From NCBI GenBank assembly GCA_014529385.2, contig CM043956.1:66700281-66764280 (forward strand): a DNA stretch of 64,000 bases. Direction: 5' to 3'. This DNA is from Adiantum capillus-veneris. Lineage: Eukaryota > Streptophyta > Polypodiopsida > Polypodiales > Pteridaceae. The notes beneath the pieces were generated by a model. That model was not told the origin of the DNA. It searched no databases and saw only the letters and a list, made by a program, of their open reading frames with translations. The translations under genes and the position numbers were made by a program. Positions 9,935 through 21,242 of the stretch are shown in pieces; within the stretch, counting starts at the first letter, position 1; every line of letters begins with the position of its first letter.

Positions 9935-12900
9935 TTATGATGAGCTCTCCTCTGAACCATCCTTAGCATTGATTTCACCAGCATATGGCTGTGAAAGACA
10001 ACATTGGTAGGCCTTCAATCGCCAACCATTTACCGGGGTCTGATGTACCTTACCATCTAGGTCACGTAGTTGGTAACTACCATTTGAGAACTTCTGTATC
10101 ACTACAAAAGGGCCTTCCCACTTAAGCAAGAACTTACCATCCTTCCTGCGATCAAAGCGATTGTCGTATCTGAGCACTAAAGAACCTTCCTTGATACCTT
10201 TCTTGACAAGGTTGCGATTGAACTTCTTTCGTTTCTTCTCTGCCTGGGCTACATGGTACTTCACTGCTGACTCTCGATCTAGCCCTAACCTCTCCAAATC
10301 GATGATTCTTCCTTCCACATGCTTCTCTTGACTATCCTCTTGATGTGCTTTTAGAACTCGGAGGCTCGCTAGCTCCACTTCTATAGGCAATAGTGCCTCT
10401 TGCCCGTAAACCAAGTGAAAAGGTGTATACCCCAAGGATGTTTTAAAGGATGTTCTGTAGGCCCAAAGTGTTGCATCTAGGTGTTTGTCCCATGTCTTAG
10501 GATGTAAATGCACTTGCTTAGTGATGATTTTACATATAAGACCATTTACCTTTTCCACAAGACCATTGCACTGAGGGTAGTATGGTGTAGAGTGCCTGCG
10601 CTTGATTTTTAACTTGCTCATCAATTGCCCCACTAAATCAGCTCGAAATCCCGGTCCCCTATCGGAGAGAATCTCCAAAGGTGTGCCAAAACGGCAACAA
10701 AGGCATTCAAAAATGAAATCACTCACGTCCTTGGCTGTAATGCGCTTTGTGGGACGAGCTTCTGCCCATCTGGTCATGTATTCCACCCCCATAATGATGT
10801 ATTCCTTCCCTGATTGAGTGCAAGGTAGTGGCCCTATTGCATCTATCCCCCATTTTTCAAATGGCCCATAGGTTTTGATTGGATGCTGATTTTCATGGGT
10901 AAGACGCCTTGGTCCAGCTTTTTGGCAAACCTCACATGTGCGGCACCAATGTTGTACATCTCGATGGAGGCTTGGCCACGTGAACCCTGCTTGTAAAATC
11001 TTTCTGCTAGTAATCTCTTGTTCAAATTGGCCACCACACACACCTTCATGACAACTAAACAAAATATCCTTTATCTCTTGGGATGCAGGAACTCTCCTTA
11101 AGACAACATCTTTCCCTCTACAATACAAGTCCTCATTCACTAAGCTATAGCTGGTAGCCTTTTTTGCCAACCACCTATGTTCACTTTTACTCATACCAGA
11201 GGGTGCTTCACAATGCTCAAGAAAGTAAAGTAAATCATGCAGCTCCTCCTTTCCCTGGTATAAAGGACTTTTCACAAGGATAGCACCTACTATGAGAGTT
11301 TGTAGTTCTTCACCTGCTAAGGCATCTGCTTCTCGATTTTGATCTCTAGGTACAAAGTGCACTCGAACTTCTTTAAAACCCTTCAACAAGGCCTTTGCTT
11401 CCCTCATCTTAACAGACAATTTGTCATTTTTACAGGCCCATACACCAACCATTTGCTTAACAATCAACATGGAGTCACCAAAAACATTTAGCTTTGTGAT
11501 GCCCTGAGAAAGACAACATTGCAACCCTAAAACAAGGGCATGGTACTCAACCTCATTGTTAGAATGAACCTCTTTTAGATGAAACCCTTTTGCAAAGATC
11601 TTCTCCTTCTCTGGACCTAATACTACTATGCCTGCTGATGCCTTGTCTTTGGTCCTCTTGTAAGCCCCATCAAAATATAGACTGTGTGCTCCCAGTAGAA
11701 CTTCAGGCTCCGGGATAGGTGGTACCTTACTAGGTGCCTCTTTCTTGGCCTTCTCATAACACCTTTGTGTGAGGACATTTACCAAACAAGCATGGGTGGA
11801 ATCCTCTACTTGTAGTGTGTAGTCAAACTCTTGAAGCTGCACCACCCACTTTGCTATTCTTTGAGACAATTCCATGTGTTCTAGGGCATATGGAAAAACC
11901 TCCTCAGTTGTGATCACCACAAATTGTCTCGGAAGTAAGTAAGCCCGAAACTTCTCCACTGCAAACTTAAGAGCTAGCACCAATTGCTCCGTTGCGCTGA
12001 AACCCTTTTCAGCAGCTATCATCACTCTACTAGAGAAGTAGACTGGTCTCATGAGAGATGTCTTTGGGTCTTTTTGCATCAAGACAGCTTCTGGACCTAC
12101 ACTAGGATTTACATAGAATAATTCACCCCATGTGGGTTGTAGGACGATAGGCAATGAGCTCAAAATGGTTTTAACTTCTTGAAAGCACCTTTCACCCTCC
12201 TCACTCCATGTCAATGTAGTGTGTTTAGTGAGCTGCTGCAAAGGATAGATTGCCTGATAAAGGAGATGTATGAATCGTCCCATGTAGCGAACCTTTTGAA
12301 TGAAGGAGACTAGTTGCTTCACGTTTGAAGGAGTAGGTAAAGCTAACAATGTCTTTACCTTTTCAGGGTCAGCCTCAATACCCTCTTGAGACACAGCATG
12401 GCCTAGTAGAGTGACCTTGCTCTCACCTATGTGGCACTTGTCTTTATTCAATTGCCCACCCAATTGGGCCAGACGGGTGAAACCTTCATCAACCTTGGAC
12501 AGATGTACTTCCCTAGAGCTGTAAATGCAAAAATCATCAATGAAGACTCGTATGGACTTACCAAAGTAAGGTTGAAACACCAAGTTCATAAACCTCTGGA
12601 AAGTAGCTAGGGCATTAGTTAAACCAAAAGGCATAACTCTGTAAGCAAAACACCCCCAAGGTGTTATGAAGGTAGTCTTTCTTTGGTCTTCATCTGCAAT
12701 TCTGATTTGGAAGTAGCCTGAGTACCCATCACACACTCTGTACCTTTCATGACCAGCCACTTCATTTAGTATTTCATATTGAAAAGGCAAAGGAAAATGG
12801 TCCCTTTTTGTGGCTGCGTTTAGAGGCTTGTAATCCACACATACCCTCCACTTCCCATTTTTCTTTGGTGCTACCACAACTGGAGACACCCACTCAGAAT

Positions 12901-13150
12901 CTTCCACTGGGTAGATAAATCCTACCTTGAGTAATCTTTTTACTTCTTTTAAGAGTGCATCTTGTTGCACTAGCCCTAATCTCCTTAGCCTTTGCACCAC
13001 TGGTTTGACACCTTCCTTTAATTGGATATGGTGTTGGGTTACTGTCACTCCTTTAATGTGCTCGTAATCAGTTATAAAGAGGCCAGCATACTTCTTTAGT
13101 ACCTGCAAATAGGGTTCTCTCTCTTCTTCTAGTAGGTCCTTAGCTAGCAT
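9935..13150 (-). CDS. pol: Tat gypsy pol: RT, RNase H, second RNase H, integrase (1071 aa)
   Basis: Single long frame. RT occupies about residues 60-240 with VCVDYKPLNAAT, FQIRIADEDQRKTTF and catalytic FIDDFCIYS near 203. The RT-linked RNase H follows (about 320-440) and lacks the usual first Asp (FYVNPSVGPEAVLMQ). A second RNase H begins near 487 and keeps the acidic set in LYFDGAYKR, NNEVEYHAL, VFGDSMLIV and NREADALA. Integrase has zinc-finger remnants CHEGVCGGQF and CRTCEVC near 700, core DD-E residues in GIDAIGP, LSDRGPGF and NGLVEKVN, and a C-terminal KWEGPFVV (GPF type). Two defects are visible: the zinc-finger second His is Gln (GGQF instead of GGHF), and an in-frame TAA near 13170 separates this ORF from protease. 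That stop could alternatively lie in an intron, as in Ogre elements. Confidence 0.93.
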   Translation of the reverse strand: MLAKDLLEEEREPYLQVLKKYAGLFITDYEHIKGVTVTQHHIQLKEGVKPVVQRLRRLGLVQQDALLKEVKRLLKVGFIYPVEDSEWVSPVVVAPKKNGKWRVCVDYKPLNAATKRDHFPLPFQYEILNEVAGHERYRVCDGYSGYFQIRIADEDQRKTTFITPWGCFAYRVMPFGLTNALATFQRFMNLVFQPYFGKSIRVFIDDFCIYSSREVHLSKVDEGFTRLAQLGGQLNKDKCHIGESKVTLLGHAVSQEGIEADPEKVKTLLALPTPSNVKQLVSFIQKVRYMGRFIHLLYQAIYPLQQLTKHTTLTWSEEGERCFQEVKTILSSLPIVLQPTWGELFYVNPSVGPEAVLMQKDPKTSLMRPVYFSSRVMIAAEKGFSATEQLVLALKFAVEKFRAYLLPRQFVVITTEEVFPYALEHMELSQRIAKWVVQLQEFDYTLQVEDSTHACLVNVLTQRCYEKAKKEAPSKVPPIPEPEVLLGAHSLYFDGAYKRTKDKASAGIVVLGPEKEKIFAKGFHLKEVHSNNEVEYHALVLGLQCCLSQGITKLNVFGDSMLIVKQMVGVWACKNDKLSVKMREAKALLKGFKEVRVHFVPRDQNREADALAGEELQTLIVGAILVKSPLYQGKEELHDLLYFLEHCEAPSGMSKSEHRWLAKKATSYSLVNEDLYCRGKDVVLRRVPASQEIKDILFSCHEGVCGGQFEQEITSRKILQAGFTWPSLHRDVQHWCRTCEVCQKAGPRRLTHENQHPIKTYGPFEKWGIDAIGPLPCTQSGKEYIIMGVEYMTRWAEARPTKRITAKDVSDFIFECLCCRFGTPLEILSDRGPGFRADLVGQLMSKLKIKRRHSTPYYPQCNGLVEKVNGLICKIITKQVHLHPKTWDKHLDATLWAYRTSFKTSLGYTPFHLVYGQEALLPIEVELASLRVLKAHQEDSQEKHVEGRIIDLERLGLDRESAVKYHVAQAEKKRKKFNRNLVKKGIKEGSLVLRYDNRFDRRKDGKFLLKWEGPFVVIQKFSNGSYQLRDLDGKVHQTPVNGWRLKAYQCCLSQPYAGEINAKDGSEESSS

Positions 13151-13314
13151 CTCCTCTAAGCATGTGGCTTATTCCTTGTTTAGAGAGTCTTGACCACCTT
13201 CTCCTTTTGGGTTTCGCAGTATTATACCCATGACTTCCAAAGAGCTAGCATCCTCCTTAGATGACTCATCCTCAGATGAAGAGTAGCTGCTTGTGCTCCA
13301 TTCATCCATAGAAG
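13151..13314 (-). pseudogene. Protease-RT linker of Tat element A
   Basis: Continues the gag-pol frame from the far side of the CACTA element: SMDEWSTSSYSSSEDES and then LEVMGIILRNPKGEGG, ending at TAA near 13170. After it, in the same frame, ATCLEE leads straight into the pol ORF. Acidic, Ser-rich linker sequence. The break at 13314/13315 is the transposon insertion. Confidence 0.7.
13312..13314. other. Target site duplication, left (AAG)
   Basis: AAG flanks the left TIR and is repeated directly after the right TIR at 21243-21245. Three-base duplications are the rule for CACTA elements. Confidence 0.9.
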
Positions 13315-13329
13315 CACTACAAGAGGCTA

Positions 13330-13440
13330 TTCATATTAGCGACGCTCACACAGCGACGCTCAAAAAAACAATTCCCGACGTCGCTATGAGCGTCGCAAAT
13401 TTCTTTGTAAATTTGCGATGCTCATAGCGACGCCGGCTGG
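13330..13440. repeat. CACTA left subterminal repeats
   Basis: Several copies of agcgacgctca in both orientations (gcgacgctcacac, gacgtcgctatgagcgtcgc, gcgatgctcatagcgacgcc). In En/Spm elements such motifs bind the TNPA-type protein. The region also forms a hairpin-like inverted repeat about 13389-13431. Confidence 0.8.
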
Positions 13441-13519
13441 GCTAAAAAAATAACCGAGCGCGCCCAAAAACTCAGATCTCAGATCTGAGTTTTTCGGCGC
13501 CCTCAAGCAAGGAGCAGGT

Positions 13520-13530
13520 AACGCTCTCCC

Positions 13531-13569
<39 letters not shown>

Positions 13570-13718
13570 CTTCTCCACACACACACACACACACACACGA
13601 GGAGAGGAAGGAGAGCCAGGTATGCTCCTTCCCTCTCCTCATTCTCATGTTCCCTTCCCCTCTTTCTCTCTCCCTCTCTCTCTCTCTCTCACACACACAC
13701 ATACACACACATAGTGTT

Positions 13719-13776
<58 letters not shown>

Positions 13777-14010
13777 AACAAAAACAAAAACGCACACACA
13801 CATACATAAACAAAGAATGCACACACACATTGAGAGAGAAAAAGAGAGAGAGAGCATGCATAAACAAAAAACGCACGCATTGAGAGAGGAAAAGAGAGAG
13901 AGAACATGCATAAACAAAAAACGCACACATTGAGAGAGGAAAAGAGAGAGAAAACATGCATACGATCCAAAAAAACGCACACACATTGAGAGAGAAAGAG
14001 AGAGAAACTA
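13520..14010. repeat. Simple-sequence block in CACTA 5' region
   Basis: (CT)n at about 13534-13566, (AC)n near 13577-13598, (CT)n at 13670-13690, (GA)n at 13722-13772, then four or five imperfect repeats of about 50-55 bp with cgcacacattgagagag(a/g)aaaagagagag and catgcataaacaaaaa (about 13785-14005). The long reading frames through this block are artefacts of low complexity. Confidence 0.9.
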
Positions 14011-14174
14011 ATTTAACGTCGTAGGAAACTAATTAAAATTAAAAGACCTAAAGATCTAGCCGACGAGGAGTTGAACTCAAGACCTATTATTCAAGAGGGA
14101 AATGGCATAATCAATCTATCATACTTGGCATGGGTGATAGAAAGGTTATACCATTTATCTCTTTTTATTGGCAC

Positions 14175-15025
14175 ACACATCCACACACGCGCACACACAC
14201 AAGAAGAAGAGAGTTATAACGTTGTAGGAAACTATCTTAAAAGACGTTAAAGATTAGGTTATATGTAGACTTACATTAAATTAGATTTAGGTTTATTTTT
14301 AACTAGATTTACGTTTATTTACGCTAGATTTAGATTTACGTTATATTAGATTAGATTTAGGTCTCCATAGACTGCGATGCCTGCATGAAGCGGGTGAAGA
14401 AACCCCTCAATGGAATATAGGGTATTGCTGCCTTCACTCATGGTGGGCTCCGTCGATCCAAAAGTACTGGTGAAATGTCTTCAGAAGATAGGGAAGAAGG
14501 TGGATCTTCAGGGCGGCAAGAGTCACTACATCCCCGACACAATGACCATCTAGACAACCTCTAGTCATTCAACAGCAACTTCAAAGTTAGTAACAAGAGC
14601 AAGAACGGTCTAAAGGGCCAATTGCTGTCGTCAGATGTGGATGGAGATGAGGCAGCGTCACCGCCGGAAGTTAACTCTCACATCTTTAGTGATGAGAATG
14701 CCAACTCTTGCCGAGTTATGTGAAAAATTATGTGTTAAATCAGTTTTAAGGTTCTTATAATCCCTGTTAGTTTAGTTCTTTGTTTTTAATATAACATAAT
14801 TTACGTTAGATTTAGATTTATGTTATATTAGATTAGACTTAGGTTTATTTAGGTTTACCCACACACACACACACACACACACAAGAAGAAGAGAGTTTTA
14901 ACGTTGTAGGAAACTATCCCAAAAGACGTTAAAGATTAGGTTAGATGTAGACTTACGTTAAATTAGATTTAGGTTTATTTTTAGTTAGATTTACGTTTAT
15001 TTAGATTTACGCTTATTTACGTTAG
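14175..15025. repeat. Direct repeat pair in CACTA 5' noncoding region
   Basis: About 155 bp at 14175-14330 (cacacacacaagaagaagagagtt..aacgttgtaggaaacta..) is repeated with few changes at about 14866-15025. Both are rich in ttagatttacgttta words. 14360-14720 between them has no recognised gene. A (GA)n tract follows at about 15317-15371. Confidence 0.8.
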
Positions 15026-15318
15026 ATCAAGTCCACGCAAGAATTACTTACGGTTTAGGGTTTAGAGTTAGACGAACAGTGAAAAGATCTACTGTGAAAA
15101 GATGTTAAGATGCTGTGAAGTGCTTCAGCTAGAGAAGAGGCAAAGGGGTTTTGTCCACTACATGCAGTATCATGTAGACGTGGCTTTGTAGATTTCTTGT
15201 ACCCACAAATATAGGTATTGACCAATAAAGACGAGATTATAACCCGGTGGTTCTGATCTCCGTGCACCTCTAGACCGAGGTGTGCGGGGATTGGACATGA
15301 CTAGAGAATGTGAGGTAA

Positions 15319-15374
<56 letters not shown>

Positions 15375-15513
15375 GACGAAGAATGCCAATAGAATATTAA
15401 ATTTGTTGTCCAGGTTATAAGTTTTTTATCCTCATTATGAGTAGCGACGAGGATGTGGGACCGTTGAACCAAAACACCTATCTCTCAACGAGGGTCTTAT
15501 GTCCTTGTAATCA

Positions 15514-18500
15514 ATGCAAGCATGCTGTGCGACGGACAAGACGTTGCTGTTCGATCCATCTATTATAGATCAAGTTGTTGCCAATTATAACTCGTCGGAC
15601 TCTGACGCTGGCCAACAAGAAGCAATCTTGCAACCCAATAGACGTGTTCGCAGCCGCTTTGGTCAAGCAGCATATGTGAGGCCACAAGATGTAGCCTCTG
15701 ACAGCTCGGGGGATGATCATGCAGAGCACATTCCCAACGAGGCAATGTTTGAGCCCGAGATTGATGAAATGATCGAGACAATCATGGATTCAGAAAGGCT
15801 TATCTATGATGATATGAAAAGTGAAGCCGATACGCCATTGTATAATGGAGCACGTATGTCTAGATTGAAAGCACTCCTGGTTCTTCTCAACATGCAGGCA
15901 AAGTTTGGATGGAGTGACACTAGCATCACAGTGCTTTTCAGGTGATCTATTACAATTAGTTTACTTTAATAAAATTCTAAATGTATAATAATCTGATAGA
16001 TTTTTACACAACTGTATCATATTTTTATGTTGTGTAGATTGCTGAAAGAGCACATACTACCAGCTGACAATGTGATGCCAGATTTCCGAGATGACATAGA
16101 CATGGAGAAGTGTCCGAAAGATATCGAGTAGATCTCCACGGGACAAAAATTCCACAAAAGGTTTTGCGACATTTCCCTCTGCTTCCTTGCATCAAGCATT
16201 TCTTCGAATGTAAGTCCATGGCCGCCCTAGCATCATGGCATGAGGAGAATAAATCTTTGGATGGTGTGCTACGAATTCCTGCAGATTGCGTAGCGTGGAG
16301 ACATATAGATGGAACATGGTCGGATTTTGCCAGGGAAGCTCGAAATTTGCGCTTAGGCCTGGCTATGGATGGCGTAAATCCATTTGGTCAAAGATCAACA
16401 TCTTACAGTGTATGGCCCGTTGTCATCATCAACTACAACATTCCCTCGTGGTTGACTACGAAGAAGGGGCACCTATGGCTAAGCTTGATTGTGCCAGGGC
16501 GATATAAAGTGGGGAATATGGATGTGTATTTTCGTCCACTATTGGAAGAGCTACAACAATTGTGGATTGGCATAGAGGTGGTGGATATGAGCCGACACAC
16601 AAGACGATGGAATGCTTTGATCAGAGGCATTCTAATGTGGACCATGCATGACTATCCCGGGCTAACAGAATGCTCAAGTGATCTATTGACACTCCTCACT
16701 TAGACACTGTAAATCTTGTTTTTTCCCATAGTTGATCTATTATCATGTGTATACATGCAAGGCTTCAAACAAGCGGATACAGAGCATGTGTCACATGTGG
16801 ACCTAGACTGAATGCACATAGGGCACCCTCACTGAAGAAGCAAATCTACGAAGGTCATCAAGCGTATCTTCCAGAGAATCATGTGTTACGCGACGGCTTT
16901 TTGGGAAGAGAGCCACCAAGGATGTCTGCACAAGCATGGTTAGAGCAGAAGGAGATGTGCGATGACGGATTGCCTCCAGGGATGAAGAGACTATCTCTAT
17001 GGTACGAGTTACCATACTGGCCCCGACTCATGATCAATCACTTGCTCGATCCAATGCACATATTCAAGAATGTGGGTAATCTACTATGGGACCATCTGAC
17101 CGGCAAGAAAGATACTTTGGGAGCCAGAGTTGACCTTAGAAATGTGGATCGTATGGAGCAATATTGGCCGCAAACAGCGTTTGATGGATCGATAAAACTC
17201 CCTAAAGCACCATGGATTTTCACAGGAGCCCAAGAACGCAAAGTAAAAGAGACCATTCGATCTTTGCGGACCCCCACTGGCGTAATGCACTCGCTCCGAA
17301 CGTGTTTTACTAAAGAAGGAAAGCTTACCGGTTTGAAGTCACACGATTGGCATAAAATGTGTCAGGTACGTTCATAGTGGACTTTAATATCATTGCATAA
17401 AATGTGGACTTTAATATCATTGCTGCACATACTTTACAGTTTATTTTACCGGTTGCCATTGAGGGATGTTTGTCTCTCGACATCCGTAACACAATCTACA
17501 AACTTGCAAAGCTGGTGCAATGGATCTCACAAAAGGAGATCAACGTAGACTCCATACCATTCGCCAAACTAAATGCTGCGGAGCTTGTGTGCATGTTTGA
17601 GAAACATTTTCCTACTACAATGCTAACCATTCAGGTGCATCTTCTTGTTCACATAGTTGATGAGGTGGAAATAGCTGGCACAGTTCATTCCAGATGGATG
17701 TTCTTCTTAGAACGTTTCATGAAAACGCTTAAGGGATATGTGCGTCAAAAGGTACATCCGGAGGGTAGCATGGCAAAAGGTTGGTTGGTATCAGAGTCCC
17801 TAGTGTACATTGGAGAGTGGCTAGATGGATTTGATAAATCCCGGGACACGCTATGGCGAACCATAGATGATGAGCGCATATCTGGGATTGTCATGTGCAA
17901 TCTCGGTGTTGAGATGAAGATGACGGAAGATCTAGAGACTAAAATCAACCGATTTTGCATGCTTCACAATCCAGTGATGCAAAAGTGGATTTCACAATAT
18001 GAGGATGCAAAGCAAGAGCGACAAAGGGCACGAATCGAGTGGAGACGGGGAAGACGACCACCGATGCACTATCCAGCGGTTCTGGAGAGCCTACCAACCT
18101 TCATGAGCTTAAGATGGTTGCACAACCAATTGAAAAGCGCACAACAATGTGGTGACGAAGTGACTGAAGAAGAGTGGGAGTACTGTCGGGGTTGCGCGAC
18201 CAAGGTAAGTTTGCAATGTACGACTAGCAAGTGACTTTATTTATAAACGTTTGAACGGCCACTCATAATCTTTGTTCGTTGTAGTATAAGTCATACACAG
18301 CAGCATGGTGTAAAGGTCGACATTTTAGGGTGGAACGAATCGACAAAAAGCGTTTTACTCAAGATTGTGGAATCATGGCAAAATTTGAACAGTCTAGTCG
18401 ACGACGTTCCTCTGATGCAGATCCTGTGGTGGCGGAACTCACTTACTTCGGCACGCTGCAAGAGATTTTGAGGATCAATTACAGAGGATTTTTTGTCGAC

Positions 18501-18935
18501 TTGTTCGACGTGCAATGGTTCAAGATAATCATGGAGGGTCGCAACGCTACTGTGCATAGAGGAGAGTCTGGTTTTCTTGAGGTGGATTCTACTAAGAAAT
18601 GGACTGACCTAAGAGACACTTTCATACTACCCGAGCATTGTGAACAAGTAAGTATGTAAATAGTTAACATCCCCCTTTTACAAGCTATGTGCTTGAAAGC
18701 TCTCATGTAAGTTATATGGCTCTGGCAGGTAATATTTCATCCTACAAAGTCTACATCAAACTGGTGGTACGTCATAGAGGTAGCTCCTCGTAGTGCAAGG
18801 ACGTATGAAGGCTACCATGTGCCAATCACAACGGCATCAATGGAGGAGATCAGAGAAGATTCTCAATCAGAAGCCGCTACGGTGGTGCCAGACGAGCATC
18901 AAGATGCTACTACTCTATATGGGGTGCATGCATAG
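15514..18935 (+). pseudogene. CACTA transposase, TNPD type, damaged
   Basis: Multi-exon transposase. Upstream at about 15491-15540 another frame reads CPCNQCKHAVRRTRRC, the Cys cluster near the usual N-terminus, so an early frameshift is likely. Exons read: 15514-15942; 16039 to about 16666 (frameshift near 16110-16130, then IPQKVLRHFPLLP, RLGLAMDGVNPFG, STSYSVWPVVIINYNIPSW, ILMWTMHDYPG); about 16762-17365 (YRACVTCGPR, LDPMHIFKNVGNLLWDHLTG); 17440-18204 (DUF4218-like: ILPVAIEGCL, VHLLVHIVDEVEIAG, MKTLKGYVRQ); 18285-18647 (DUF4216-like: VAELTYFGTLQEIL); 18729-18935. Splice borders CAG/GTACGT, AAG/GTAAGT and CAA/GTAAGT fit GT..AG introns. The ACPND-C segment seen in the fragment at 1-60 is absent here, so an internal deletion accompanies the frameshift. 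Probably inactive without repair. Confidence 0.88.
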
Positions 18936-19308
18936 GAGCTACAAAATGAAACAGAGGATATGTGTTTAAACGGAGAGCTCTATATAGATATAGGAAGTTA
19001 TGCTAAGTTATGCGAGGATGAGAGAGAGATCTCTTAAAGCTACAAATATTGTATTTGAACAATTTTGCTCCGTGTTGTAAAAGCTCTGGCTCTCTAAGTA
19101 CCTTCCATGGTGTATAACGCTCTTTTCTACTCGCGCTCACATCTTTTGATTGAAAATTCTGAGTTTTCGACTTGCCTCTTCTATCACTCAATTCATTGCG
19201 TCATTGTATTTATATGCGTCATTACGTCATTGTATTTAATGGTCTTTGCGTCATTGTCTACTCTATTCATTCAATATTAAGTTTAAATATTCGTGTGTTA
19301 ATGCAGGT

Positions 19309-20618
19309 ATGGATGATGAGGAGTTTCTTTCTTCTTTGTCACCGCAGCACAGACAGTGGTACGTGGAGCGTCATCGCTCTGGCGCATCATCGCGCGTTCC
19401 TACTCCATCCGCATCTCCCTCTCTTTTGGAGCATTTGGCGCGCTCCGAAGCTTCGGCGTCGACGAGACGAGCTTCACACTTGTCTAGACACCGGCGCTCT
19501 AGTGGTGGCGGTGGCGGTTGTTGTGGGGATTCTGCCACCGATGCCTCCACACCGCGTCGTGTTCGACGAGGCTCTTTACCCTCCCCTTCTTTGCCCGCCC
19601 CCACACCAGCCACAGTATCGCTATCTATGCCAGGTTTTTCACGGCTGACTGTTCCTAGAAGCTACACACCTCTACCTACTCTGCCAGGAGCCACCCCACT
19701 CGACACTCCTCGCTTCGGGGCTCAGACGCCGGTGGAGACACCTGACGTCCGTACCCCCATCGACACGCCGCTAGAGACCCCTGCCTGGACACCCAGGTTC
19801 ACGCGTCACCGGCCAGAGGGCTTGTCTTACTCCATCGACTTCAGCGGCGGCATCATCATGGATGATGACGGCAAGAAGGTGATCTCGCGCATGCGTGGTC
19901 TTTGCTCTCAGCTGTTTAGACACTACATACTAAACAAATGGAGTGAAGTACCAAGTGATTTAAAAAACAGAGTCATCAGCATACTTCATGATGAGTTTCC
20001 CGTTCCAACACGGGATCAGCGCTTCAATGAAGACCTGATGAAGATTCGAATGCGCGAATACTGCAAACACAAGCGTTCCGAAGTGCAAAAAGCAATCAAG
20101 AATGGGTGGAACAGGCCAGATTGGCTGGCCAAAGAAGATTGGAAGAATGCGAAGAAAGCAGCGCGCGAGAATCCCGACAAGTGGAAGCAACAAAAGGATG
20201 CAGCCAGAGCGCGAGTAGAGGCAGGGAGCTCGCACCACTTGGGGAGTGGTGGATGGGCATCATTTGAGGCCGATTTTGTAAGTGTTTTCACATTGCTCTT
20301 TATGTTCGATAGTTTAGGGTTTATGAGTTTTTTAATTCTAACATAATGAAATCTTTGTATGTTTTTACAGTGGTCGATGACAGGACGTGATCCCACACCG
20401 TACGAGCGTGAGTACGCAGGCAGGAAGGGCTTAAACGCCCTGATGGACATTCTCAGTTCTCGCGGCGGCATGGTTAGTATTAGGGTTTACTCTTTTTTAT
20501 TTTTTGTATTGTTTTATAAATGTCGTTATATGTTTATACTTACTGAAAGCTGTCTTATTGTCTTTTTTTGCAGAATCCGACAGATACGCCGCTTGGACGC
20601 GATGAGACGTCTGACTAG
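19309..20618 (+). CDS. CACTA second gene, Transposase_24 / Ptta-En-Spm type (371 aa)
   Basis: Three exons joined in phase 0: 19309-20277, 20371-20472, 20574-20618, with borders TTT/GTAAGTG..TTTTTACAG and ATG/GTTAGT..TTTTTGCAG. Residues 1-180 are Ser/Pro/Thr-rich and low in order (MDDEEFLSSLSPQHRQWY; TPLDTPRF and related TP repeats). The conserved C-terminal domain starts near 190 and reads LFRHYILNKWSEVPSDLK, WNRPDWLAKEDWK and, in exon 2, TGRDPTPYEREY, the signature of plant Ptta/En/Spm proteins. It ends NPTDTPLGRDETSD. In this family the second product binds subterminal repeats; that role is inferred. All three exons are open, so this gene may be intact. Confidence 0.85.
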
Positions 20619-20639
20619 ACGACGTCAGTTTAGCCGTAG

Positions 20640-20960
20640 CTAGATAGCATTAGTTTAGGGTTTCTCATAGCTTATGTATCATGAGACGGATTTTATACGT
20701 CTTTTTGAACCATGTATATTATTACATTTGTCACCGCAGTTCCTTTTGCCAATCAATTCTTTATGCCTATGATGTTGTACAATTGTCATTATTACATTTG
20801 CCAATCAATTCATTTTGCCTATGATGTGTACAATTGTCAATTTTGCAAACAATGCGTCTTGTGGGTGACTATTTTGGGTCTATTATCTACCCTTGCACTT
20901 TTTTTAAAAAGTGAATCAAGTACAATATGGTTGATGGGTGGCAGGGCATTCAATGCCCTG
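20640..20960. repeat. Noncoding 3' region of CACTA with short tandem duplication
   Basis: About 20728-20790 and 20791-20850 are imperfect tandem copies with attacatttgycaatcaattc and gcctatgatg. No gene. Confidence 0.6.
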
Positions 20961-20984
20961 CCACCAAAAAAAATTTCTCTCGGG

Positions 20985-21215
20985 CGTCGCTATAACCGTC
21001 GCTATTTATGGCTCTGTAGCGTCGCTATGAGTGTCGCTATAGTCTTCTGTGTAAACGTCACTATAACCGTCGCTATGACCGTCGCTATGAGCGTCTCTAT
21101 ATAGAGATGCGTATAGCGACGCATATAGAGACGCTCCCATAGCGATGCTCATAGCGATGATTTTAGCGACGCCGGGGGTTATAAAAACCCAGTGTATTTC
21201 CGTCGCTAACAGCGT
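20985..21215. repeat. CACTA right subterminal repeats
   Basis: Dense array of gtcgctat(a/g)accgtcgctat and inverted atagcgacg copies; 21085-21140 is near-palindromic around tctctatatagaga. Same motif family as the left end. Confidence 0.85.
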
Positions 21216-21242
21216 CACAAGAGCACACAACCTCTTGTAGTG

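Larger units (their letters stand above)
13315..21242 (+). mobile_element. CACTA (En/Spm) DNA transposon, 7928 bp
   Basis: Perfect 12-bp terminal inverted repeats CACTACAAGAGG (13315-13326 and 21231-21242) flanked by AAG duplications. Subterminal regions (13330-13440, 20985-21215) contain many direct and inverted copies of a unit like tagcgacgctca, the expected transposase-binding arrays. It carries a TNPD-type transposase (15514-18935) and a Transposase_24-type second gene (19309-20618), both on plus. It sits inside Tat element A between protease and RT, so it is younger than that element. Confidence 0.95.

Noticed and set aside
13472-13986. Frames of 97-170 aa in the CACTA 5' region
   Set aside because: Low-complexity CT/AC/GA and 50-bp imperfect repeats; no conserved protein sequence.
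14050-14150. tRNA-like or SINE-like B box (minus strand gagttcaactcctcgtcgg)
   Set aside because: Only a B-box-like word is visible; no convincing A box, no poly-A tail and no target duplications.
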